From Nitrososphaerota archaeon (GTDB taxonomy: Archaea; Thermoproteota; Nitrososphaeria; Nitrososphaerales; Gagatemarchaeaceae), in contig VBPK01000114.1 of the NCBI GenBank assembly GCA_005877225.1, positions 1 through 6,805 on the forward strand: a DNA stretch of 6,805 bases. The letters run 5' to 3'. This document shows, piece after piece, positions 1 through 6,708 of this stretch (within the stretch, counting starts at the first letter, position 1; every line of letters starts with the position of its first letter). The translations under genes and the position numbers were made by a program. The notes under the pieces were generated by a model. That model was not told the origin of the DNA. It worked only from the letters and a program-made list of their open reading frames with translations, and searched no databases.

Positions 1-2786
1 TCCGCGCCCCGAAGAGTTTTGAGGGTCTGGAGCACATCCCTCGTCTTCTCCTTGAACGCAGCGCCCACCCTCGCAGGGTTTGGAACGAGCATGAACGTCA
101 CTGGAAACTCCTCCGGCCTCGTGGTGACCCGCACCACCTTCACGTTGCAGAGGGTTGAGACGAGTGCCTTGGTCGAGCTCAGCTCCTCCGCTGTCCTCTT
201 CGGAGCAAGAACGTACATCGCTCTCAGTGGCCACCTCCTCTTCAACTTGGCCTTCACCCTCGCGGAGTTGCAGCCGTTCTCAACGAGGATGGCCGCGGCG
301 ACCGTCTCCTCGAGCTTCTTCTCTCTCCGGAGCGGCTCTGCCCTGCCAAATCCGTTGACCAAGAGCGGGATTTTCCATGACCCCTTTCCGGCGAAGACCT
401 CCTGGTGGAGGTATTCCGTCAGGTAAGGGCTGACCGGATGAAGCAGAAGGTCGACCCTTTCTAGGACGTGACCGAGAGTCGCAAAGATGGCGAGTCTCCG
501 CTCCCTCGTCTCGGCGGAGTCGTCCCAGAGTTCCCCTCTGGTCATTCGCACGTAGTTCTGGCTGAGCGTCTCGATGACGAACTGCTCTATCGCCTTGCAG
601 GCCTCGTTGTACCTTCCTTCCCGATATCCAGCGTGTACCTCTTTCTCCACCCCCGCGAGGACGGAAAGGATCCATCTGTCGACGCGGCTGAGACGCCTGC
701 TCCTTCTCGCCCAGGCTAGAGTATGACGCCGTGGGACGTATCTGTCTAGAGGTCCGTTCTGCGTGAGGTAGACGTGAATGTGGTAGAGAGTGTTGAGGAC
801 CTGGTAGGGGCGGCCTGACATCTCCTTCACGTCCAGGCTCAACGGGTCGATGGGAGAGCTCTTCCAGAGGAGGTAGAGCCTCAGAAGGTCCACGGAGTAT
901 TCGCGCAGCGCCTGGAGTCCATCCACGACATTACCGATGCTCTTGCTCATCTTCCTCCCCTCCGCATCGAGGACGTGACCCTGGAAGAGAAAGGACCGGT
1001 ATGGAGATAGGGGCTTCCCGCTCAGAATCACGTTCAGGACCAGCAGAGTGTACGCCCAGCCCCGCGTCTGATCTATCCCCTCGGTGAGGAACTCCGTTGG
1101 GATGAGCCTTCTGTACTCCTGGTCCGTGAATGAGGAGTAAGGGGCAGAACCACTGTTGTGCCACGTGTCGAGTACGAACGGCTCCCTGTGCATCGTCGAA
1201 GCACACTTCGGGCACTTGAAGACTATCCTGTCGATCCAGGGGCGATGAAGCTCAAAGTCTCGTCCGTCTGGAAGGTTGGTCGCCAACTCCAGGATCCTCC
1301 TCCGCGAGAAGGCGGGTGTCTTCTCGCCGCACTCTGAGCAGACCCAGATCGGGAGGGGCGTCCCCCATATCCTCTCCCTCGTTATACCCCATGGCGGTGA
1401 CTCCCTGAGGAACTCAAGAAAACGATTCCTCGGAGAATCGAAAAAGTACTCTACGTCTTCAGCGGCCTCGAGGATCTTCTTCTTCAGCCTGTCTATCCAG
1501 TAGAAGTACTCCCTCCTGACGACCCAGAGCAGACGGTGCCCCGACCTCCAGCAGACGGGATAGTCGTGGATGATTCTTCCCTCGTACACTAGTGGACCCC
1601 TCTCCTTGAGTAGGCTCGAGACGAGAGAGTCCGCATCTCGAACGAAGAGTCCCCGGAATTTCCCCGCCTCCTCCGTAAAGTGGGCCTCGTCGTCGAGCGG
1701 AGAGAAGATCGGAATCTTTCTTCTCGTAGCGACGAGATAGTCCTCCTCGCCGTTGGCGGGAGATAGGTGGACCATTCCAGTCCCGGTCGAGGTGTCTACG
1801 AAACCCTCCGCGACCACCCGGTGTATCTGCCCGCTTGCCGCCAGCGTCATCAGTCCCGGGACAAGGTCCAGGAGGGGGTGGCTGTACCGGAGCCCCTCCA
1901 GCTCCGACCCCTTCACCTCCTTTACGACCTGCCCGAATTTGATGCCCAGCTCCTTCTCCAGAGCATCCTTCCGCTCCGCTCCAACGACCCACGTCTCCTC
2001 CCCGACCCTCACACGCAGATACTTCGCATCCGGCTTCACCGCGACGAGCTCGTCAGTCACGACCGTGAAAGGCATCGTCGTCCATATGAGAAGGTAAGAG
2101 CCGTCCTCGGCCTTGACCTTATAGTACAGGCTCGGGTCGTCGAGCGGCTCGTATCCTCCGAGGGCTACCTCCGCGTGGCTAAGTGAAGTGAGACAATTGG
2201 GGCAGTAAGCGACGACCTTAATCCCCTCGGCGAGCAGTCCCCCATGCCAGGCGGTCTCTAGGTACTTCCACTCCCTCTCGATGTATTCATCCCTGTAAGT
2301 CTTGTAGGCCCGCTCGTGGTCTATGAGGAGCCCGAGAAGGTTGTCGGCCTCCACCCACGAACTCTCGTACTTCTTGATCAGCCGCTTGCAAGCCTCGACT
2401 AGCTTCTCCTCCCCAACCTTCTTCAGGTTCTCCCACTTGTTCCCCGTAAGCCCAAGCTCCTTCTCGGCCTGCAGCTCAATTGGGAGTCCCTGTGTGTCCC
2501 ACCCCCCACGAAAGACGATTTTCTTGCCGCTGAGGGTGCTGTACCTATACCATAGGTCCTTCATCAGGCGACCCCGGACGTGACCTATGTGCGGGTCGCC
2601 GTTGAGGGTGGGGGGTCCCTCCACATACCCAACTTCCCTGCGGCGAGAGAACTTTTTTCTCAGTCTTTCTCTCAGGTTCGAGGAATCTGCAAAGGCGCGT
2701 ACCCTTGGTTCTACATCCTTCCAATCGTAGTTAGGGCTGAGCGAGTGAGGTCTAATCGTTCCCTCTTTCTCTAATTTTGTGACCAC
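1..2786 (-). CDS. ileS: Isoleucyl-tRNA synthetase, class Ia (3' end beyond window)
   Basis: Charges tRNA-Ile with isoleucine in the cytoplasm and edits misactivated valine. The frame is open without a stop from 2819 to the left edge, giving 928 visible residues; archaeal IleRS is usually a little over 1000, so only the C-terminus is missing. Residues 66-69 are the HIGH signature (within GDPHIGHVRG) and 612-616 the KMSKS loop (KMSKSIGN). The CP1 editing domain shows GTGMVHLSPANGEEDY from residue 335. Zinc knuckles appear as CPNC at 195-198, CSEC at 483-486 and CPKC at 525-528; a CWR motif at 412-414 lacks the usual following Cys. WGITRERIWG precedes the 483 knuckle. The visible end reaches the anticodon-binding domain (HPVSPYL). 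No ATG precedes HIGH in frame. GTG at 2784-2786 is the first usable start after the stop at 2820-2822 and leaves a normal-length N-terminus containing NYDWKDVEPRV. Identification is certain; the start is probable. Confidence 0.97.
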   Translation of the reverse strand, partial: MVTKLEKEGTIRPHSLSPNYDWKDVEPRVRAFADSSNLRERLRKKFSRRREVGYVEGPPTLNGDPHIGHVRGRLMKDLWYRYSTLSGKKIVFRGGWDTQGLPIELQAEKELGLTGNKWENLKKVGEEKLVEACKRLIKKYESSWVEADNLLGLLIDHERAYKTYRDEYIEREWKYLETAWHGGLLAEGIKVVAYCPNCLTSLSHAEVALGGYEPLDDPSLYYKVKAEDGSYLLIWTTMPFTVVTDELVAVKPDAKYLRVRVGEETWVVGAERKDALEKELGIKFGQVVKEVKGSELEGLRYSHPLLDLVPGLMTLAASGQIHRVVAEGFVDTSTGTGMVHLSPANGEEDYLVATRRKIPIFSPLDDEAHFTEEAGKFRGLFVRDADSLVSSLLKERGPLVYEGRIIHDYPVCWRSGHRLLWVVRREYFYWIDRLKKKILEAAEDVEYFFDSPRNRFLEFLRESPPWGITRERIWGTPLPIWVCSECGEKTPAFSRRRILELATNLPDGRDFELHRPWIDRIVFKCPKCASTMHREPFVLDTWHNSGSAPYSSFTDQEYRRLIPTEFLTEGIDQTRGWAYTLLVLNVILSGKPLSPYRSFLFQGHVLDAEGRKMSKSIGNVVDGLQALREYSVDLLRLYLLWKSSPIDPLSLDVKEMSGRPYQVLNTLYHIHVYLTQNGPLDRYVPRRHTLAWARRSRRLSRVDRWILSVLAGVEKEVHAGYREGRYNEACKAIEQFVIETLSQNYVRMTRGELWDDSAETRERRLAIFATLGHVLERVDLLLHPVSPYLTEYLHQEVFAGKGSWKIPLLVNGFGRAEPLRREKKLEETVAAAILVENGCNSARVKAKLKRRWPLRAMYVLAPKRTAEELSSTKALVSTLCNVKVVRVTTRPEEFPVTFMLVPNPARVGAAFKEKTRDVLQTLKTLRGA

Positions 2787-2811
2787 GCAACGCGCCCTAC
2801 CGCCTCCTCGT

Positions 2812-2826
2812 GAGTTATTTTAATGA
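2812..2826 (-). promoter_or_regulatory. TATA-like promoter element of ileS
   Basis: Read on the minus strand this is CATTAAAATAACTCA, an AT-rich box standing out in GC-rich surroundings. Its centre lies about 33 nt before the GTG start of ileS, so a start site about 26 nt downstream would leave a leader of only a few nucleotides. A purine-rich GAGGAGG follows at 2803-2809, about 16 nt from the GTG, which is too far for a typical ribosome binding site. The remainder of the gap up to 2942 shows no RNA gene or clear terminator. Assigned by eye only. Confidence 0.4.
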
Positions 2827-2942
2827 TGACTTCGAGTCCTAATACAGTAGTCCGAATGGGATGCATCAGTATCTCTAATCCTCCGAGCAGATGGCGGGAG
2901 GGTCACTCAGGGTTAATACCCCGAAGAGCTACTAGAACTACT

Positions 2943-3632
2943 TCACATCCCCACGAAAAGCCTGCTCGCGTGCTCCTCGGGAAGGCCGGCCTCTCTAATC
3001 TTCTCCGCCGCCCCCCGGATGTCATAGCTCGTCCTCTTCTCCTGGACCTCAACTTCGCCATTCTCGAAGGTCGCAACCACGTATGAAGACCTGTTGTCTC
3101 CGTCCCTCGGCTGACCCACGGAGCCGGGGTTCAGGACTGTACCGTTTTCTCCTTTCCAGACATACGGCACGTGTGTGTGCCCAAGGGCGATCAAGCGTGC
3201 GGAAAGCCTCTTCAGGTAGAAATCGAAGAGCTCGGAGTGCGTCCCGGGGTCGACGTACTCCCATAGATGGTCGAGGGGACTCCCATGTGTGAGATAGATC
3301 CGAGAGCCCTCAACGTCGAAGCTGAGTTCCTGGGGTAAGCTCTTCAGGTACTCCTCACTCTCGGCTGAAATGACCCTCGCCGTCCACTTGGCTGAGATCG
3401 CCGCCCTCGCGTTGAAGTCTGACGTGCTCCCCGTGATGACCGCGTAATCGTGGTTTCCAAGGACGGAGGTCACGCCTCTACTTCGAAGAAGCGCGATCAC
3501 CTCGTTCGGGCTGGCACCGTAACCGACTATGTCTCCCAGGCAGTAGATACTCATGTCTCCGAGCTTCGCCAGGACGGCCTGGAGGGCCTCGAGGTTCGCG
3601 TGGACGTCAGATACAAACGCGACCTTCTTCAT
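2943..3632 (-). CDS. Calcineurin-like metallophosphoesterase, MJ0912/ApaH-like type
   Basis: A 229-residue single-domain dimetal phosphoesterase. The full set of family motifs is visible in order: SDVHANLEAL (D9, H11), GDIVGYG (D34), GNHD (N60, H61), THG (H116) and GHTH (H152, H154), so both metal sites look intact. The GYGASPNEV segment after the second motif is typical of the MJ0912-like branch (COG0639 group) of archaeal predicted phosphodiesterases, which tend to have about this length. No signal peptide or membrane segment is seen, so it is cytoplasmic. The substrate cannot be read from sequence; relatives hydrolyse phosphodiesters or dinucleoside polyphosphates. ATG at 3630-3632 directly gives the MKKVAFVSD strand that normally opens this fold, so the start is secure. 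It lies upstream of ileS on the same strand with 156 bp between them, and diverges from the ESCRT-III genes. A functional link to either neighbour is not evident. Confidence 0.92.
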   Translation of the reverse strand: MKKVAFVSDVHANLEALQAVLAKLGDMSIYCLGDIVGYGASPNEVIALLRSRGVTSVLGNHDYAVITGSTSDFNARAAISAKWTARVISAESEEYLKSLPQELSFDVEGSRIYLTHGSPLDHLWEYVDPGTHSELFDFYLKRLSARLIALGHTHVPYVWKGENGTVLNPGSVGQPRDGDNRSSYVVATFENGEVEVQEKRTSYDIRGAAEKIREAGLPEEHASRLFVGM

Positions 3633-3760
3633 TTCAGCTCAACCGCTTGGCACTCGTGCCCCTTTCTGGGTAGTTCGTAACCGAAATTCAGTCGGGTGTG
3701 AAGATAATTTAACTTTCCTCCATTAACAGATTTTGGGGCTAATCGGATCCGAAGCTAAGG
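3633..3760. promoter_or_regulatory. Divergent intergenic promoter region
   Basis: This 128-bp gap separates the phosphoesterase (minus) from the first ESCRT-III gene (plus), so both promoters must lie here or inside the genes. The AT-rich stretch ATAATTTAA at 3704-3712 can be read on either strand: as TTAAATTAT for the phosphoesterase, with a leader of about 50 nt, or for the plus-strand gene, with a leader of about 27 nt. A second box, CATTAAC at 3721-3727, sits about 36 nt before the ATG at 3761. The AAGG directly touching that ATG is too close to act as a normal Shine-Dalgarno, which favours a short leader. Sites are read by eye. Confidence 0.4.
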
Positions 3761-4411
3761 ATGAGCACTTTCCAGAACAAGTGGGAGAAGAATCAGGGCC
3801 AAAGTTTCTCGTCGAAGGTGAAGGAATCGGTACGCAATCCCGGTCCTTTGAAGCCGAGACTTGACCTCGCAATCCGACAAATCCAGGTGCAGGTAGCAAA
3901 ACTCGACGGCACATCAACCAAACTCAGAGAGAGGGACTCACAGATCTTCGGCAAAGTCGTCGGCTCGATACAGAAGCACGACACACAGCACGCATCTGTC
4001 TTCGCGAACGAACTGGCGGAGGTCCGAAAGATGAACAAGATGGTGACCCAGGCCAGGCTCGCGCTCGAGCAGATCGTTCTGAGACTCAACACCATCACAG
4101 AATTGGGTGACATCGTCGTAACCCTGACGCCAGCGATGTCCGTCATCCGCAGTATCAAGCAAGGGCTAGTTGGCGTACTTCCAGAAGCAGAGAACGAGAT
4201 AGGAGAAATCTCAGGTCTCCTCAGCACCATACTCGTAGACGCAGGCACGGTGGGCGGCTACTCACTCAACTTCGAGGCCGCGAATGAGGATGCAGAGCGC
4301 ATACTTGCGGAGGCATCCGCCGTCGCAGAGCAGCGCATGCGCGAGAAATTCCCAGAGATTCCCACACAACTACCAACCCCAGAGGAAACAACAGAAAGCG
4401 GTTCCTTCTAG
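3761..4411 (+). CDS. cdvB: ESCRT-III/Snf7-family protein, short CdvB paralog with MIM2-like tail
   Basis: A 216-residue, mostly helical, charged protein of the Snf7/CdvB family, whose members polymerise on the inner membrane face during archaeal division or vesicle release. A Pro-rich start (NPGPLKPRLDLAI, 26-38) leads into the long basic helices 1-2 (about 30-115), with FANELAEVRK at 81-90 and LRLNTITELGDIV at 107-119, then an acidic second half. Residues 81-119 align without gaps to 69-107 of the next CdvB gene with 19 of 39 identical, so the two are paralogs. At 197-207, FPEIPTQLPTP resembles the MIM2 motif of CHMP6 and Sulfolobus CdvB that binds the MIT domain of Vps4/CdvC. There is no winged helix after it. 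Its arginine codons (CGC 5 of 12, AGG 2 of 12) differ from those of the next gene. The ATG start gives a normal family N-terminus. Family certain; exact role inferred. Confidence 0.9.
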   Translation: MSTFQNKWEKNQGQSFSSKVKESVRNPGPLKPRLDLAIRQIQVQVAKLDGTSTKLRERDSQIFGKVVGSIQKHDTQHASVFANELAEVRKMNKMVTQARLALEQIVLRLNTITELGDIVVTLTPAMSVIRSIKQGLVGVLPEAENEIGEISGLLSTILVDAGTVGGYSLNFEAANEDAERILAEASAVAEQRMREKFPEIPTQLPTPEETTESGSF

Positions 4412-4442
4412 GCGAGAGGATCGGGAGCCAGCGACCGGCAAC

Positions 4443-4472
4443 GGGCGCGAGGGTTCCCCGCCCCTATGTTTT
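4443..4472 (+). terminator. Possible hairpin plus T-run terminator after short cdvB
   Basis: GGGCG at 4443-4447 pairs with CGCCC at 4459-4463 around an 11-nt loop, followed five bases later by TTTT at 4469-4472. The hairpin begins 32 bases after the stop codon. A further T5 tract occurs at 4516-4520. Archaeal termination depends mainly on U-tracts, so either could end the short cdvB transcript. The T-runs are short, hence low confidence. Confidence 0.35.
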
Positions 4473-4554
4473 GGCAGCCTCGACTTCCGGGTTCCACGGC
4501 TTCCGTCGTCTGCGATTTTTGCTTCTTGGTTCAAGACAATTGACACTGATGGTG

Positions 4555-4561
4555 ATTATTG
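4555..4561 (+). promoter_or_regulatory. TATA-like element of the cdvB-cdvC operon
   Basis: ATTATTG is the most suitable AT-rich box in the 174-bp gap between the two cdvB genes. Its centre is 28 bp before the TTG start at 4586, the spacing expected for a nearly leaderless transcript. Another AT-rich stretch, CAATTG at 4537-4542, lies further upstream. No strong Shine-Dalgarno lies at a normal distance from the TTG. Apart from this box and the hairpin at 4443-4472, nothing else was recognised in the gap. Confidence 0.35.
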
Positions 4562-4585
4562 CAGGAGCCCGAACGACCCTCGTAG

Positions 4586-5443
4586 TTGGCGTATAGGCAC
4601 CCATTGAAGGTTATCGGCGTCCAGAGGGAGGATGGGGTAAAGGGGAAGATTGCTTCGACGATCAAGGAGATCGAACTGCACCGTCGTGAGCTGGAGAGCA
4701 TGAGAAATCGGCTCGCTCAGAGAAGGAAACTACTCTACGACACCACGGTCCGGGCGCTCACCGCCAAGGACAAGTCGAAGGCAAACGTCTACGCGAACGA
4801 GTGGGCGGAGTTGAGGAAGGTCGCCAAGGTCGTGTACGCCAGTGAGCTCGCACTGACGCAGGTGATCCTCCGGCTCGAGAGCATAAACGACGTCGGAGAC
4901 GTCATCTCGCACATGAGCACTGCCTTCAAAGTTCTCAGGAAGGTGAGCAAGACCGTGCAGGGACTCGTCCCCGCCCTCGACCAGGCCTCGGAGGAGATCA
5001 ACACCACTCTCACGGAGACGATGGCTGAGATCGGGAACGTGACGCCCTCGATCTCCCTGAATCTTCGGACAGAGAGCGGGGAGGAGCTGGTCGAGCAGGC
5101 GAAAAAATATGCAGAAGAGCAGGCGGAGGAGATGCAGCGGAACCTCACCGTTACCCCGGAGGCGATCAGGCGACAGACAGAGAATTCCCTCAGGGTACCC
5201 GTCCTCGCGACGGGGGAGGATGATGGGGAGAAGCGGTTCTTGGGTGTCCTCTACACCTCCACTCGGGAAGACGGGTCGGAGGACCAGGTCTTGAAGTACG
5301 CATCGGCCCACGCTGGAGCCGTCGACGTCAACGACGCATCGAAGACTCTGGCCCTGCAGCCCGACGAAGTCGAGCACGCGATGCTGAAGCTGCTCTCGGA
5401 GGGGAGGGTTAAGCTGGTCAGGTCTGGGGAAGAGCAGGGATGA
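4586..5443 (+). CDS. cdvB: ESCRT-III/CdvB paralog with C-terminal winged helix
   Basis: A 285-residue CdvB-type ESCRT-III subunit. The Snf7 core covers about residues 18-185: a basic, Arg/Lys-rich helix 1 (18-60), the family-typical YANEWAELRK (69-78) and LRLESINDVGDV (95-106), then an acidic C-terminal helix (164-185). After a linker, residues 232-278 read as a small winged helix (VLKYASAHAGAVDVNDASK, then DEVEHAMLKLLSEGRVKLV). Sulfolobus CdvB ends in such a domain, which binds CdvA, so this gene is the closer match to CdvB proper. The linker shows no clear MIM2 or MIM1 motif. A TAG immediately before the TTG at 4586 makes it the earliest start; TTG at 4604 is the alternative (279 residues). 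Either leaves a shorter N-terminus than the upstream paralog, lacking the PLKPR segment. It overlaps cdvC by ATGA, implying translational coupling. Family assignment strong; start uncertain. Confidence 0.92.
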   Translation: MAYRHPLKVIGVQREDGVKGKIASTIKEIELHRRELESMRNRLAQRRKLLYDTTVRALTAKDKSKANVYANEWAELRKVAKVVYASELALTQVILRLESINDVGDVISHMSTAFKVLRKVSKTVQGLVPALDQASEEINTTLTETMAEIGNVTPSISLNLRTESGEELVEQAKKYAEEQAEEMQRNLTVTPEAIRRQTENSLRVPVLATGEDDGEKRFLGVLYTSTREDGSEDQVLKYASAHAGAVDVNDASKTLALQPDEVEHAMLKLLSEGRVKLVRSGEEQG

Positions 5444-6651
5444 GCGTCGTCGCGGCGAGGGAGCTGGAGGAGGATGCGAGGAAGTACGCGAGCGAGGCGA
5501 TAAGGCTCGATTCGCAGGGCGCCCACGGAATGGCGATTCAGATGTACCAGAGGGCGATCTCGACGTTGATTAAATTGGTACACCTGTACCCCGACTACCA
5601 CCTGAACAGGCACTATCTCGAGAGAGCCACCGTCTACCAGGAGAGGGTGAAGGCGATTCAGCAGGCACACGGCCTGATTCCCCACGACCAACCCAGCGAA
5701 GAGTTGCCGGTGGAAGCAACGACGAACGTTCAGGTGGGCGGCAACACGAAGGGACCTCAGGTCGTCCAACAGCTCAAGGCTTCCTTCAGCGAGTTGGTGA
5801 TCAAGGAGAAGCCCGAAGTGAAGTGGGATGACGTGATCGGACTCGAGGATTGCAAGGGGGCAATTCGCGAGTCCATAGTCTTTCCGTTTCTCAGACCGGA
5901 CCTCTTCAAGCTCGGCTGGCCCAGGGGCATCCTCCTCTTCGGCCCACCCGGGTGCGGCAAGACCATGATCGCGGCCGCGACGGCCGCAGAGATTGATGGC
6001 TACTTCATCTCAATCGACGCCGCTTCCATCATGAGCAAGTGGCTTGGAGAGGGCGAGAAGAACGTTGCCAAACTCTTCAACAACGCGCGCAAGATGCTTT
6101 CGGACAACAAGCCCGTAATCATCTTCGTGGATGAAATCGACTCACTGCTCGGGACGAGGGGGCAGGAGGTTGGAGGGGAGGTTAGAGTTCGAGATCAATT
6201 CCTGAGAGAGACCGACGGGATAAACGACAAGGGCAAGAACCTCCACCTGTACGTGATAGGAGCGACAAATAAGCCGTGGTCCCTCGATCCACCATTTTTG
6301 CGCCGGTTCGTCAAACGCATCCACGTCCAAATGCCCGACAGCAACGCGAGAATGGCTCAATTCAGGATATACACAGCGCCTTTGACCTTGGCTGAAGATG
6401 TGAACCTAGAGGCGCTGGCGAGGCTAAGCGAAGGTTACTCTGGGAGCGACATCAAAGATATTTGCCAGAGTGCGCAGCTCAGAGTGGTGCGGGAACTCTT
6501 CTCAAGTGGGAAGGCTCTTGACAAGGAGACTCAGCCCAGGCCGATTGCACTGGCGGATTTCAAGGAGGTAATGAGGTCCAGAAGGCCATCGGTTTCTCCA
6601 GAAATGCGGAGAGCATACACACAGTGGTCTGACAGTTTCACTGCACTCTGA
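5440..6651 (+). CDS. cdvC: CdvC/Vps4 AAA ATPase with MIT domain
   Basis: A 403-residue cytosolic AAA ATPase that remodels and disassembles ESCRT-III polymers during cell division. The MIT three-helix domain fills about residues 5-76 (AIQMYQRAISTLIKLV and ERATVYQERVKAI are typical). A polar linker runs to about 115. The AAA module follows: Walker A GPPGCGKT (168-175), pore loop 1 SKWLGEGEK (199-207), Walker B IIFVDEID (227-234), sensor 1 ATNKPW (N277), arginine fingers LRRF (R288, R289) and the sensor-2 region GYSGSDI (332-338). The C-terminal helix is the Vps4-type SVSPEMRRAYTQWSDSF (384-400). All catalytic residues are present. The gene starts inside the stop of the winged-helix cdvB (ATGA), with GGGGA at 5426-5430 as a plausible ribosome binding site. 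It encodes the MIT partner expected for the MIM2-like tail of the short CdvB. No intein or intron interrupts it. Confidence 0.97.
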   Translation: MSVVAARELEEDARKYASEAIRLDSQGAHGMAIQMYQRAISTLIKLVHLYPDYHLNRHYLERATVYQERVKAIQQAHGLIPHDQPSEELPVEATTNVQVGGNTKGPQVVQQLKASFSELVIKEKPEVKWDDVIGLEDCKGAIRESIVFPFLRPDLFKLGWPRGILLFGPPGCGKTMIAAATAAEIDGYFISIDAASIMSKWLGEGEKNVAKLFNNARKMLSDNKPVIIFVDEIDSLLGTRGQEVGGEVRVRDQFLRETDGINDKGKNLHLYVIGATNKPWSLDPPFLRRFVKRIHVQMPDSNARMAQFRIYTAPLTLAEDVNLEALARLSEGYSGSDIKDICQSAQLRVVRELFSSGKALDKETQPRPIALADFKEVMRSRRPSVSPEMRRAYTQWSDSFTAL

Positions 6652-6654
6652 CCA

Positions 6655-6670
6655 TTTTTCCTGCGAAAAA
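6655..6670 (+). terminator. T/A-rich inverted repeat after cdvC
   Basis: TTTTTC (6655-6660), loop CTGC, GAAAAA (6665-6670): a perfect six-base-pair inverted repeat beginning three bases after the cdvC stop codon. On the plus strand the T5 tract falls right behind cdvC and could supply the U-run that ends archaeal transcripts. On the minus strand the A5 arm is also a T5 run, so the site could work in both directions. The stem is weak because it is mostly A-T. Confidence 0.45.
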
Positions 6671-6678
6671 GCGACCCG

Positions 6679-6686
6679 TTATTAAT
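6679..6686 (+). promoter_or_regulatory. TATA-like element before the right-edge gene
   Basis: TTATTAAT centred at about 6682 lies 26-27 bp before the GTG at 6709. That is the classical distance from TATA box to start site in archaea, so transcription would begin at or beside the GTG and the mRNA would be leaderless. It also implies that the last gene is transcribed independently of cdvC. Confidence 0.45.
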
Positions 6687-6708
6687 CCGGCTACCTTGCT
6701 CCCAAATC

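Noticed and set aside
1..2786. Many mid-sized reading frames overlapping ileS on both strands, such as those around 280-675, 1459-1992 and 1767-2186
   Set aside because: They are out of frame with a single uninterrupted IleRS frame that shows family motifs throughout. Their translations are rich in Arg, Pro and Gly with no recognisable domain.
2823..2870. ATGATGA at 2823-2829 as the C box of a C/D guide RNA
   Set aside because: No D box (CTGA) follows within a plausible distance and there are no C'/D' boxes, so it is probably part of the AT-rich ileS promoter.
3083..3292. Small plus-strand frame antisense to the phosphoesterase
   Set aside because: It lies wholly opposite a gene with all its catalytic motifs, and has a basic, low-information translation and no promoter or ribosome binding site.
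4528..4537. GGTTCAAGAC resembling a tRNA T-loop
   Set aside because: The flanking bases do not form a T-stem, and no acceptor, D or anticodon arms can be drawn around it.
4284..4607. A 107-codon frame starting in the short cdvB and crossing the gap to the next gene
   Set aside because: It overlaps a clear ESCRT-III gene out of frame, has a composition typical of a shadow frame (Arg, Ser, Pro) and matches no family I recognise.
5440..6651. Possible intein or intron in cdvC, given the adjacent endonuclease motif
   Set aside because: The MIT and AAA motifs are contiguous at normal spacing and the protein has normal family length, so nothing interrupts it.
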